Shown here: piece by piece, positions 35,433 to 43,148 of the stretch
How positions within the stretch are numbered: position 1 is the first letter of the stretch
How the letters are laid out: each line of letters begins with the position of its first letter
Assembly: GCA_028873845.1 (NCBI GenBank)
Contig: JAPPNO010000038.1
Span: 1 to 64,000 of the forward strand
Source of the DNA: Gemmatimonadota bacterium
GTDB lineage: Bacteria; Gemmatimonadota; Gemmatimonadetes; Longimicrobiales; Gaopeijiaceae
Direction: 5' to 3'
Length of the DNA stretch: 64,000 nt
Made by a program: the position numbers and the translations under genes
The notes under the pieces: generated by a model
Databases searched by the model: none
Told to the model about the DNA's origin: nothing
Seen by the model: only the letters and a program-made list of their open reading frames with translations

Positions 35433-36118
35433 CATACGATCTGGTGCGTACCCTTCCCCACGACACCGGGGCCTATACGCAGGGACTGCTGATCCACGAC
35501 GGGATCTTCTTGGAGAGCACGGGCCGGTACGGAAAGTCGGAGGTTCGCCGGGTGGAAATCGCCACCGGAGAGGTGCTGCTCAGCCGCCCCCTTGCGAACA
35601 ATCGCTTCGGCGAGGGATTGGCGAGGGTCGGCGAACGGCTGATCCAGCTCACCTGGAAGGCGGGTCTGGCCCTTGTCCACGACGCAGCAACGCTCGACTC
35701 GCTGGGCACCTTCGACTACCAGGGAGAGGGTTGGGGTCTGTGCCACGACGGCGAGTCGCTCTACATGTCCGACGGGAGCGACACGCTTCAGCGCCGCGAC
35801 CCGACTACCTTCGGTCTCCTCGGCAGGATCGGGGTCACGCGAGCCGATTCCGCGGTGCACAACCTCAACGAACTGGAATGCGTGGGTGATCACATCTACG
35901 CCAACATCCACCGGTCCAGCGAGATCCTGCGGATCGACAAGCTGACGGGCGTGGTCAACGGCGCGCTCGACGCCGAGGCCCTGGCGCGGGCGAGTGGTCG
36001 TCCCGCCAATCCGGCGGCGGTCCTCAACGGCATCGCCTACGACCTGCGAACCGGCACGTTCTACGTTACCGGCAAGCTGTGGCCGGTGATGTTCGAGATC
36101 GAAATTGCCGGGAGGTAA
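35420..36118 (+). CDS. Glutaminyl-peptide cyclotransferase (bacterial beta-propeller type)
   Basis: 232 aa from a GTG that overlaps the Ig-repeat ORF by 13 nt. It forms N-terminal pyroglutamate from glutamine. Family blocks are YDLVRTLPHDTGAYTQGLLI, FLESTGRYGKSEVRRV, FGEGLARVGERLIQLTWK, YQGEGWGLCHDGESLYMSDGSD and NELECVGDHIYANI. The enzyme normally has its own signal sequence; none is seen here. It could be translated as the end of the preceding lipoprotein after a frameshift, or be a separate, possibly cytoplasmic, protein. A 1-nt change in the C-rich stretch before GTG would fuse the two frames. Confidence 0.87.
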   Translation: MAELTYDLVRTLPHDTGAYTQGLLIHDGIFLESTGRYGKSEVRRVEIATGEVLLSRPLANNRFGEGLARVGERLIQLTWKAGLALVHDAATLDSLGTFDYQGEGWGLCHDGESLYMSDGSDTLQRRDPTTFGLLGRIGVTRADSAVHNLNELECVGDHIYANIHRSSEILRIDKLTGVVNGALDAEALARASGRPANPAAVLNGIAYDLRTGTFYVTGKLWPVMFEIEIAGR

Positions 36119-36182
36119 CCAGCCAGCTCTCCTGGCCAAGCCTTTCCGGCCGGATCACCGGTGAGGGTCCGGGTTCCGCTAC

Positions 36183-36992
36183 CTACGGCCCCCTGAACAC
36201 CGCCGGATCCACCTCCGGGTTCAGCACGAAGTCGCTCGTCACAAGCACCTTCCATATCCTGCCGTCGGCGTTGAGGTGCACTCTTCGGCCCGTGAAGACG
36301 TACCCGTCGACCTCGCGGATGTCCTCCCAGTAGGTGCGGCTGGCGTTCTCGCGCCCCTCCTCCCGGTAGCTGATCGAGACGGGCATCGCGCGGTCCTCCT
36401 CGAAGGTGTAGAACCAGGTGTCGCTGTGGTCGCCGACGCCCTCGCCGAAGGTGACGCGCACCAGGTGGCGCCCCTCGTCGTCGGTGCCGTCGTAGTGGAG
36501 GAAGACGCCGGGGTCCTTCAGCTTGAAGGGAAGCCCGATCCAGTAGAAGACATCGCCGGAGACGTAGCGCGCCTCGTCGTAGTCCTTGTCGCCGGGGCCG
36601 AGCGACTCGCCGTTCATGACCGCCCACTCGGCGACGCCGTCGAAGCCGTGCTGGATGAAGTCGTTGCCCTCCCAGCGCTCGATGCGGGCGGCCTCGCCGG
36701 TCTCGAGGCGGGCGATGGTGACGTAGCGGGGGCGGGTGCGGCGGAGGCGGCCGCTCACCGGGTCCCAGATCTCGGTGGTGAGGGTGTAGGAGGCGCTCTG
36801 CAGCTTCCGGTACGTTTCCATGCCGCCCAGCGCGTCGATCCAGCCGTCGACCAGCGCCTCGGCCGTGTCGTCGCCGACCTGCGTGGCCGCTTCCCCGCGC
36901 GGTCCGGCGTCCGGCGGCCACGCCGGAGCCGAAACGGCGGCGGTCGTGAGGATCGCCGCTGCCGCGCCGAATGCATGCCGTTTCTTGATCAC
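36183..36992 (-). CDS. Secreted beta-rich protein, DUF6503/LolA-like
   Basis: 269 aa with a signal peptide (MIKKRHAFGAAAAILTTAAVSAPA). The mature part has DGWIDALGGMETYRKLQSASYTLTTEIWDPVSG and alternating strands, like outer-membrane lipoprotein-sorting and DUF6503 folds. Two EDI/DxxD acidic motifs are visible, but no catalytic signature. It may bind a hydrophobic ligand; this is inferred from the fold pattern. It is convergent with the cyclase gene and tandem with dcd downstream in the gene order on the minus strand. Confidence 0.7.
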   Translation of the reverse strand: MIKKRHAFGAAAAILTTAAVSAPAWPPDAGPRGEAATQVGDDTAEALVDGWIDALGGMETYRKLQSASYTLTTEIWDPVSGRLRRTRPRYVTIARLETGEAARIERWEGNDFIQHGFDGVAEWAVMNGESLGPGDKDYDEARYVSGDVFYWIGLPFKLKDPGVFLHYDGTDDEGRHLVRVTFGEGVGDHSDTWFYTFEEDRAMPVSISYREEGRENASRTYWEDIREVDGYVFTGRRVHLNADGRIWKVLVTSDFVLNPEVDPAVFRGP

Positions 36993-37047
36993 CGCTCTCC
37001 TTCTCCTGTCAGAAAATGGGTTTGGGCCGACCGTCCCCCGGCCTTGC

Positions 37048-37602
37048 CTACAGCTTCGGCAGCGTCACCCCCACCTGTCCCTGGTACTTGCCCTTCCGGT
37101 CCGCGTACGCGACCTCGGGCGCCTCGTCTCCCTGGAAGAAAACCAGCTGGGCGATCCCCTCACCTCCGTAGATCCGGGCGGGCAAGGGGGTGGTGTTGGA
37201 GATCTCCAGGGTCAGGAATCCCTCCCAGGTCGGCTCCAGAGGCGTCACGTTCACGATGATCCCGCAGCGCGCGTAGGTGCTCTTGCCGACGCACAGCACG
37301 AGCACGTCGCGCGGGATGCGAAAGTGCTCCACGGTGCGGGCCAACGCGAACGAGTTGGGCGGGATGATGCACTCGGGGCCCTTCACGTCCACGAAGGAGC
37401 GTTCGTCGAAGGACTTCGGATCGACCACCAGGTTGTGGACGTTGGTGAAAACCTTGAACTCGGGGGCCACGCGGATGTCGTAGCCGAAGGACGAAAGTCC
37501 GTAGGAAATGCTGCCGTTTCTCACCTGGCCGCTCTCGAAGGGTTCGATCATGCCGTGTTCGAGGGCCATGCTGCGGATCCAACGGTCGCTTTTGACGGGC
37601 AT
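37048..37602 (-). CDS. dcd: dCTP deaminase
   Basis: 184 aa from the ATG at 37602. The track extends 40 codons further, but [22 protein letters not shown] is the usual beginning. Dcd converts dCTP to dUTP for dTMP synthesis. Motifs are [71 protein letters not shown] (catalytic Glu) and [15 protein letters not shown]. The C-terminal [12 protein letters not shown] matches the family, and some Dcd proteins of this type also have dUTPase activity. A TTGGCG-18-TATCTT pair lies at 37693-37722. Confidence 0.94.
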   Translation of the reverse strand: MPVKSDRWIRSMALEHGMIEPFESGQVRNGSISYGLSSFGYDIRVAPEFKVFTNVHNLVVDPKSFDERSFVDVKGPECIIPPNSFALARTVEHFRIPRDVLVLCVGKSTYARCGIIVNVTPLEPTWEGFLTLEISNTTPLPARIYGGEGIAQLVFFQGDEAPEVAYADRKGKYQGQVGVTLPKL

Positions 37603-38038
37603 GGAGTGTCGGGATCGGGGGGATTGGGAGGGATGGGACGGGAGTTGGCGGCGGGGGGGGCGCGGCGGAGTCATGAGCTTGCGGGCGACGGGAAGATAGG
37701 CCCGGCGGGGCACGCGCGCCAAGCGGAAACGTGGCTCGTTCGATCCGGCTGTTGTCGGCCCGCCGTGGCGGCCCCGGGGCGGATACGGGGCCTATTCGGA
37801 GCCTGGGGAGAGTTCCGGGAAGCATCCGCGGAGCCGTCGTGGCCCGGTGACGGTGCGGTGTTGGTGCGCAAACTTGAATCCCGTGGCATCCCCCCGTATC
37901 TTACAGCCTTGATTCAAGAGTTCGTGAAAATTTTCACAAGCTCGCGTGGATCGGCGAGAGCTCCCTCCGGTCGGGGTGCGTCATGACGAGCGCAGACCGC
38001 CGGGGCGGGAAACCAACACGGGAGGGTCTTCAGTCAGC
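37603..38038. other. 436-nt divergent promoter region between dcd and nuoA
   Basis: No credible ORF. On the plus strand it contains the candidate nuo promoter, an 8-bp inverted repeat CTTGAATC (37873-37880) / GATTCAAG (37911-37918), and a perfect palindrome GTGAAAATTTTCAC at 37924-37937. On the minus strand a TATCTT hexamer at 37693-37698 is a weak dcd -10. Confidence 0.7.
37874..37902 (+). promoter_or_regulatory. Candidate sigma-70-type promoter of the nuo operon
   Basis: TTGAAT, 17 nt, then TATCTT. Each hexamer matches 4 of 6 consensus positions, and spacing is ideal. The element is inside an inverted repeat. The palindrome GTGAAAATTTTCAC falls just downstream of the expected transcription start, where a repressor could act. 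It lies about 140 nt before the nuoA ATG. Confidence 0.5.
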
Positions 38039-38395
38039 ATGGCGAAGTCCTACATACCGCTCCTGATCATCTTCGGGGTGACGGTGCTCAACGCCGTCGG
38101 CATGGCCGTCGCCTCCCACATCCTCAATCCCCGCCGCCCCACCCCCCAGAAGTCGATGCCGTACGAGTCGGGGATGATCCCGCTCGGCGACACGCGGCAG
38201 CGCTTCTCGATCAAGTTCTACATGGTGGCGATCAGCTTCATCGTCTTCGACCTGGAGACGATCTTCCTGGTCCCGTGGGCGGTGCGGGTGCGCGAACTCG
38301 GCTGGGGGCCGTTCGTGGCGGTGTTCTTCTTCGTGGTGGTGCTGGCGGTGGGACTGGTATACGAGTGGAAGAAAGGCGGCCTGGAATGGGAGTAG
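38039..38395 (+). CDS. nuoA: NADH-quinone oxidoreductase subunit A
   Basis: 118 aa from the ATG at 38039. A membrane-arm subunit of complex I with three helices: IPLLIIFGVTVLNAVGMAVA, FYMVAISFIVFDLETIFLVPW and FVAVFFFVVVLAVGLVYEW. The conserved loop contains YESGMIPLGDTRQRFSIKFYM, and the Asp/Glu in FDLETIF is family-typical. It opens a 14-gene operon in the canonical A-to-N order. nuoB overlaps its end by 10 nt. Confidence 0.96.
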   Translation: MAKSYIPLLIIFGVTVLNAVGMAVASHILNPRRPTPQKSMPYESGMIPLGDTRQRFSIKFYMVAISFIVFDLETIFLVPWAVRVRELGWGPFVAVFFFVVVLAVGLVYEWKKGGLEWE

Positions 38396-39039
38396 GGAAA
38401 CCGGGCGTGGCGGGCGCCGGGTCACCCGCGTTCCTCACCACAAGGCTCGACTTCGTGGTGAACTGGGCGCGGCGCAACTCGCTGTGGCCCATGCCCTTCG
38501 GAACCGCCTGCTGCGCCATCGAGATGATGGCCTCGGCGGCGAGCAACTTCGACCTGGCCCGCTTCGGGATGGAGCGCATGTCCTTCAGCCCGCGCCAGGC
38601 CGACGTGCTGATCTGCGCGGGGCGCGTGCCCTACAAGCTGGCTCCGGTGCTGCGCCGCATCTGGGATCAGATGATGCAGCCGAAGTGGTGCGTCTCGATG
38701 GGGGCGTGCGCCTCCTCCGGGGGCGTCTTCGACGTGTACTCGATGGTGCAGGGAATCGACACCGTCGTGCCGGTGGACGTGTACATTCCCGGGTGCCCGC
38801 CGCGTCCCGAGGGGCTGATCTACGGGCTGATGATGGTGCAGGAGAAGATCCGCGGGGAAAGCTTGGCCAACCACGCCGCGCTCAGGGCGGAGGACCCGCT
38901 CGCCGCGGGGCGGCCGCGGGCCGGCGACCGCGAGGTCGCCGACCTGACCGGACCGTTCGGCAACTCGACCCGCCAGAACCGGGTGAGCGGGCTGGTCGAG
39001 ACCGGCGCCGTAGGCCGGGCCGAGGACCGGCTGCCCTGA
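38386..39039 (+). CDS. nuoB: NADH-quinone oxidoreductase subunit B
   Basis: 217 aa from the ATG at 38386. NuoB holds cluster N2, which gives electrons to quinone. FGTACCAIEMMA provides the tandem Cys pair, and further ligands are in MGACASSGG and IPGCPPRPEGL. About 45 residues beyond GLMMVQEKI form a variable C-terminal extension. A 73-nt gap then precedes nuoC, the only sizeable one among the early nuo genes, and it contains repeat copy E. Confidence 0.96.
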   Translation: MGVGKPGVAGAGSPAFLTTRLDFVVNWARRNSLWPMPFGTACCAIEMMASAASNFDLARFGMERMSFSPRQADVLICAGRVPYKLAPVLRRIWDQMMQPKWCVSMGACASSGGVFDVYSMVQGIDTVVPVDVYIPGCPPRPEGLIYGLMMVQEKIRGESLANHAALRAEDPLAAGRPRAGDREVADLTGPFGNSTRQNRVSGLVETGAVGRAEDRLP

Positions 39040-39056
39040 CGGTGCCCGCCGCCTTG

Positions 39057-39119
39057 GGAGCCCGTGGACAAAACCCGCGTGGCATTCGACCGGCGATGCG
39101 TCCGGGCCGGACGTGCGCC
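39057..39119 (+). repeat. Dispersed repeat copy E (nuoB-nuoC gap)
   Basis: GGAGCCCGTGGACAAAACCC, then GGCATTCGACCGGCGATGCG and TCCGGGCCGGACGTGCGCC. It matches copy C (opposite strand, 24649-24714) over its whole length. It sits inside the nuo operon and contains the nuoC GTG start used here. Confidence 0.75.
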
Positions 39120-39832
39120 CGGTGACGGCCGATTCGTCCTCCAGCGGCTCGTTCTCCGGCTTCGACCTGGTCGCGGCCGGACCGGGCGCCTCGCGCGAGG
39201 ACGCCGGTGCGGCCCCGGCGCCGGACAGCGTGGCGCCCGGAAACCCCTCGGTGACAGCATTGCGGGAGCGATTCCCCGGCGCGGTCTTCCGCAACGAGAT
39301 CTGCGCCGGCGACGAAGATGTCGTCTACGTCGATCCCGCGCGCATCGCCGAGATCCTCCGCTGGCTGCGCGAGGACCCGGACCAGCGCTACGACCACCTC
39401 GCCGACGTCACCGCGGTGGACTACGGCGGCGGCCGGGCCCTCGAGGTCGTCTACCAGCTCTGGTCGATTCCGAACCGCGCGGCGCTGCGGGTGAAGTGCG
39501 AATTGCCGCCGGACCGGCTCGAGATCGAGAGCGTCACGGGGATCTGGGCGGGCGCCGACTGGCTGGAGCGCGAGGTCTACGACCTCTTCGGGATCGCCTT
39601 CGGGGGACACCCGAATCTGCGCCGGATCCTGATGCCCGAGAACTACGCCGAAGGGCACCCGCTCAGGAAGGACTTCCCGCTGCGGGGCCGGTTCTCGCGC
39701 GCCGAACAGACGCGCCGGGCGCTCACCCAGGACCCGGAGGACTACTACGTGCCGGGTGAGATCGCGGAACGCGTGCCGCAGGTGGTCGAGGAGGCGGGCG
39801 CCGCGGCGGGCGAAGGGGAGGGAGCCGGCTGA
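39113..39832 (+). CDS. nuoC: NADH-quinone oxidoreductase subunit C
   Basis: 239 aa from a GTG at 39113 (a second GTG at 39122 is possible); the first ~45 residues are nonconserved. A peripheral-arm subunit that packs against NuoD. YDHLADVTAVDYGG, YQLWSIPNRAALRVKCELP, IWAGADWLEREVYDLFGIAFGGHPNLRRILMPE and GHPLRKDFPLRG are diagnostic. It is separate from nuoD, unlike the E. coli fusion, and overlaps it by 1 nt (TGATG). Confidence 0.95.
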   Translation: MRPVTADSSSSGSFSGFDLVAAGPGASREDAGAAPAPDSVAPGNPSVTALRERFPGAVFRNEICAGDEDVVYVDPARIAEILRWLREDPDQRYDHLADVTAVDYGGGRALEVVYQLWSIPNRAALRVKCELPPDRLEIESVTGIWAGADWLEREVYDLFGIAFGGHPNLRRILMPENYAEGHPLRKDFPLRGRFSRAEQTRRALTQDPEDYYVPGEIAERVPQVVEEAGAAAGEGEGAG

Positions 39833-41109
39833 TGGCCGCGAGCACGACCGAATACGCCGTCCGCCGCAACCCCGAGATGGGACCGGGGGGGACTCCTGTC
39901 CCCAGCCCCGCCGAGCCCTTCGACGCTCCCGAGCCCGAACTCGGGTCGGAGACCATGCTCGTCAACGTGGGTCCCCAGCACCCCGCCACCCACGGAGTGC
40001 TGCGCCTAGTCGTGGAACTCGACGGCGAGACCGTGGTCAGCGTGGTTCCGCGGCTGGGCTACCTGCACTCCTCCTTCGAGAAGCTCGGCGAGTACCGCAC
40101 CTGGAACCAGATCGTCACGCTCACCGACCGCATGGACTACCTGGCGCCGCTGATCTACAACTGCGCCTACGTGATGGCGGTCGAGAAGCTGATGGGAATC
40201 GAGGTGACGGAACGCTGCAAGGTGGCGCGCGTGATCTGCATGGAGATGGACCGCATCTTCTCCCACCTGCTCTGGCTGGGCACGTGGGCGATCGACGTGG
40301 GGGCCTTCACCCCGTTCCTCTACGCCTTCCAGCAGCGCGAGAAGGTCTACACGCTGCACGAGGCGCTCACCGGCGCGCGGATCACCACCTCGGCCACGCG
40401 CATCGGGGGCATGATGGCCGACCTGCCCGAGGGGTGGACGAAGGGGGTGCGGGAGTTCGCCGACAACCTGCCCGCGACGCTGGACGAGATCGACACTCTG
40501 CTCACCTGCAACGCGATCCACGTCGGGCGCACGCAGGGGATCGGCGCGATTTCGGCGGAGGAGGCGGTCAACCACGGGCTCACGGGCGCCAACCTGCGCG
40601 CGAGCGGCGTCCCCTACGACGTGCGCAAGGACCGTCCCTACTACGACTACGAGAGCTACGACTTCGAGGTCCCGATCGGCTGCCACGGAGACTGCTACGA
40701 CCGCTACCTGGTGCGAATGGAGGAGATGCGGCAGAGCATCCGCATCCTGCACCAGGCGCTGGACCGGCTGCCGGGCGGGCCGATGGACGTGCAGGATCCG
40801 CGGATCAGCCTGCCCTCGAAGACCGACTGCATGTCGGACATGGAGTCGATGATCCACCACTTCAAGCTCGTCACCGACGGCATTCCGGCGCCCGCCGAGG
40901 ACTGCTGGTTCTCGGTGGAGGGGTCGAAGGGGGAGCTGGGGATGTACGTGGTGGGCGACGGGGGCCCCAAGCCCGTGCGCTGGCGAATCCGGCCGCCCTC
41001 GTTCGTGAACCTGTCGGCGATCCCGAAGCTGGCCGAGGGCCACCTCATGGCCGACCTGATCGTGATCAACGCGAGCCTGGACATCGTGCTCGGGGAGATC
41101 GACCGGTGA
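39832..41109 (+). CDS. nuoD: NADH-quinone oxidoreductase subunit D
   Basis: 425 aa. It forms the quinone site with NuoB. MLVNVGPQHPATHGVLRLVVELDGE holds the His-Pro-x-x-His motif, and LGYLHSSFEKLGEYR follows. EMDRIFSHLLWLGTWA and WRIRPPSFVNLSAIPKLAEGHLMADLIVI are intact, ending in the usual SLDIVLGEIDR. The first ~35 residues are a variable extension. nuoE starts at a GTG overlapping its stop by 4 nt. Confidence 0.97.
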   Translation: MAASTTEYAVRRNPEMGPGGTPVPSPAEPFDAPEPELGSETMLVNVGPQHPATHGVLRLVVELDGETVVSVVPRLGYLHSSFEKLGEYRTWNQIVTLTDRMDYLAPLIYNCAYVMAVEKLMGIEVTERCKVARVICMEMDRIFSHLLWLGTWAIDVGAFTPFLYAFQQREKVYTLHEALTGARITTSATRIGGMMADLPEGWTKGVREFADNLPATLDEIDTLLTCNAIHVGRTQGIGAISAEEAVNHGLTGANLRASGVPYDVRKDRPYYDYESYDFEVPIGCHGDCYDRYLVRMEEMRQSIRILHQALDRLPGGPMDVQDPRISLPSKTDCMSDMESMIHHFKLVTDGIPAPAEDCWFSVEGSKGELGMYVVGDGGPKPVRWRIRPPSFVNLSAIPKLAEGHLMADLIVINASLDIVLGEIDR

Positions 41110-41768
41110 GCGACGCCCGCTTCCGGAACCCCGGCTGGGCCGGGAACACCGGCGAGTTCGACCTGACGGAGGCCGATGTGCGGGGGAGCGAGTTCGTGGG
41201 CGAGCAGCCGCTGGACGGCGGGCACCCGAGCGTGGCGCCCAGTCTGCCCTACATGCTGGTGAAGAAGGACCCGGAGGCACCCCTCTTCGAGGGACCCTAC
41301 CTGGAGCGCTTCGAGAAGATCCGGAGCCGCTACCCGATGGCCCGGGCGGCACTGATTCCCGCGCTGAACCTCGCGCAGGAGCTGCGCGGCCACGTGTCGC
41401 CGGAGACGATGGACGAGGTGGCCGCGCTTCTCGGTCTGAGCGACGCCTTCGTGCGGGGCGTGGCCACCTTCTACACGATGTACAACAAGCGTCCCGTGGG
41501 GCGCTTTCTGATACAGGTCTGCACCAACATCTCCTGCAACATCCGCGGCGCCGACGAGGTTCTGGCGGCCTTCCTGGAGCACACGGGCACGGAGCTGGGC
41601 GAGACCTCGAGCGACGGCGACTTCACGATCGCGGAGGCCGAGTGCCTGGCCGGGTGCGGCTTTCCCACCTGCGTGCAGATCAACTCGCGCTACTTCGAGG
41701 ACGTGTCGGCGAAGGACGTGCCGGCCGTGCTGGAGCGGTTGAAGCGCGAGGTGAACGACGGCTTCTGA
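41106..41768 (+). CDS. nuoE: NADH-quinone oxidoreductase subunit E
   Basis: 220 aa from a GTG overlapping the nuoD stop. It carries the [2Fe-2S] cluster N1a. Ligands follow the family spacing: CTNISC (Cys-x4-Cys) and CLAGC (Cys-x3-Cys). The upstream helical part ALIPALNLAQELRGHVSPETMDEVAALLGLSDAFVRGVATFYTMYN is standard. A ~60-residue N-terminal extension is unusual, so a later start cannot be excluded. Confidence 0.94.
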   Translation: MSDARFRNPGWAGNTGEFDLTEADVRGSEFVGEQPLDGGHPSVAPSLPYMLVKKDPEAPLFEGPYLERFEKIRSRYPMARAALIPALNLAQELRGHVSPETMDEVAALLGLSDAFVRGVATFYTMYNKRPVGRFLIQVCTNISCNIRGADEVLAAFLEHTGTELGETSSDGDFTIAEAECLAGCGFPTCVQINSRYFEDVSAKDVPAVLERLKREVNDGF

Positions 41769-41780
41769 CACGACACCGCC

Positions 41781-43073
41781 TTGGCCTACCCGTACCGACA
41801 CGAGAGCGAGACCCGGATCCTGAGCCGGGGCTTCGGGGATCCCGCCGCGCGCACCGTGGCCGGGTGGAAGGCCATGGGCGGGTACGAGGGGATCGCGCGG
41901 GCGCTGGAGATCGGGCGCGAGGCGACGATCGAGGAGGTGAAGGCATCGGGGTTGAGGGGACGGGGCGGGGCGGGATTCCCGACCGGGCTAAAGTGGTCTT
42001 TCATGCCGAAGGACGCGCGGCGGCCCCACTATCTCCTCTGCAACGCCGACGAGTCGGAGCCGGGCACCTTCAAGGACCGCGAGATCATCCGCTGGACGCC
42101 GCACCAGCTCATCGAGGGGTGCCTGGTGGGGTCCTACGCGATCGGCGCCGCCCACTGCTACGTCTACCTGCGCGGCGAGTTCTTCGAGAGCACCCGGGTG
42201 CTGGCGCGGGCTCTGGAGGAGGCGTACGAGGAGGGGCTCGTGGGCACGGACGTCATGGGTTCGGGCGTGGACATCGACATCACGCTCCACGTCGGGGCCG
42301 GCGCCTACATCTGCGGCGAGGAGACCGGCCTGATGAGCTCGCTCGAGGGGCGCCGGGGCGAACCCCGCGTCAAGCCTCCCTTCCCCGCGGCGGTCGGCGC
42401 CTTCGGGATGCCCTCGACGATCAACAACGTGGAGACGCTGGCCGCGACGCCGCACATCCTGCGGCACGGCGGGGAGTGGTATCGGCAGTGGGGCACCGAC
42501 AAGAGCCCGGGCACCAAGCTCTTCTGCGTTTCCGGGCACGTGGCCAAGCCGGGCAACTACGAGTTCCCCCTGGGCTTCCCGATGATGGAGCTGATCGAGG
42601 ACGTCTGCGGCGGGATCCCCAACGGCCGCGCCCTGAAGGCGGTCATTCCGGGCGGCAGTTCGGTCCCGATCATGAGTGCCGAGGACTGCCGCGAGTGCCC
42701 GCTCTGCTACGAGGGGGTCGAGGCCGCCGGGTCGATGCTCGGCTGCGCTTCGGTGATCGTGATGGACGACACGACCGACATCGTCAAGCAGGTAAGACGG
42801 ATGGCTTACTTCTACGCGCACGAGTCGTGCGGGCAGTGTACGCCTTGCCGCGAGGGGACGACATGGGCTACCCGGATCCTGCAGCGCATCGAGGACGGAC
42901 GCGGCACCGAGGACGACCTGGACACGCTCATCGAGATCTCCGAACAGATGACCGGCACCACGATCTGCGTGCTCTCGGATTCGCTGGCGATGCCGATCAT
43001 CTCGTCGATCGAGAAGTTCCGCGACGACTACCTGGCGCTGATTCGGCGGGGGGAAAGGGTGGGGGCGGCGTGA
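41781..43073 (+). CDS. nuoF: NADH-quinone oxidoreductase subunit F (NADH-binding)
   Basis: 430 aa with a TTG start. It binds NADH and FMN and cluster N3. GRGGAGFPTGLKW is the FMN/NADH loop; CNADESEPGTFKDR, GAGAYICGEETGLMSSLEG and HESCGQCTPCREG (N3 ligands, Cys-x2-Cys-x2-Cys with a later Cys in TTICVLSD) are in place. Oddly, residues 303-322 read DCRECPLCYEG...MLGC, giving four further Cys where the family typically has none. They might hold a metal or form disulfides; I do not know. Confidence 0.96.
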   Translation: MAYPYRHESETRILSRGFGDPAARTVAGWKAMGGYEGIARALEIGREATIEEVKASGLRGRGGAGFPTGLKWSFMPKDARRPHYLLCNADESEPGTFKDREIIRWTPHQLIEGCLVGSYAIGAAHCYVYLRGEFFESTRVLARALEEAYEEGLVGTDVMGSGVDIDITLHVGAGAYICGEETGLMSSLEGRRGEPRVKPPFPAAVGAFGMPSTINNVETLAATPHILRHGGEWYRQWGTDKSPGTKLFCVSGHVAKPGNYEFPLGFPMMELIEDVCGGIPNGRALKAVIPGGSSVPIMSAEDCRECPLCYEGVEAAGSMLGCASVIVMDDTTDIVKQVRRMAYFYAHESCGQCTPCREGTTWATRILQRIEDGRGTEDDLDTLIEISEQMTGTTICVLSDSLAMPIISSIEKFRDDYLALIRRGERVGAA

Positions 43074-43148
43074 TGGGTGGACGTCCCCGGCCCGCGGCTT
43101 GCCCGCCGCGCACAGGCGGCGACCGCCTGATGCAAGCGAGGAGGCCCC

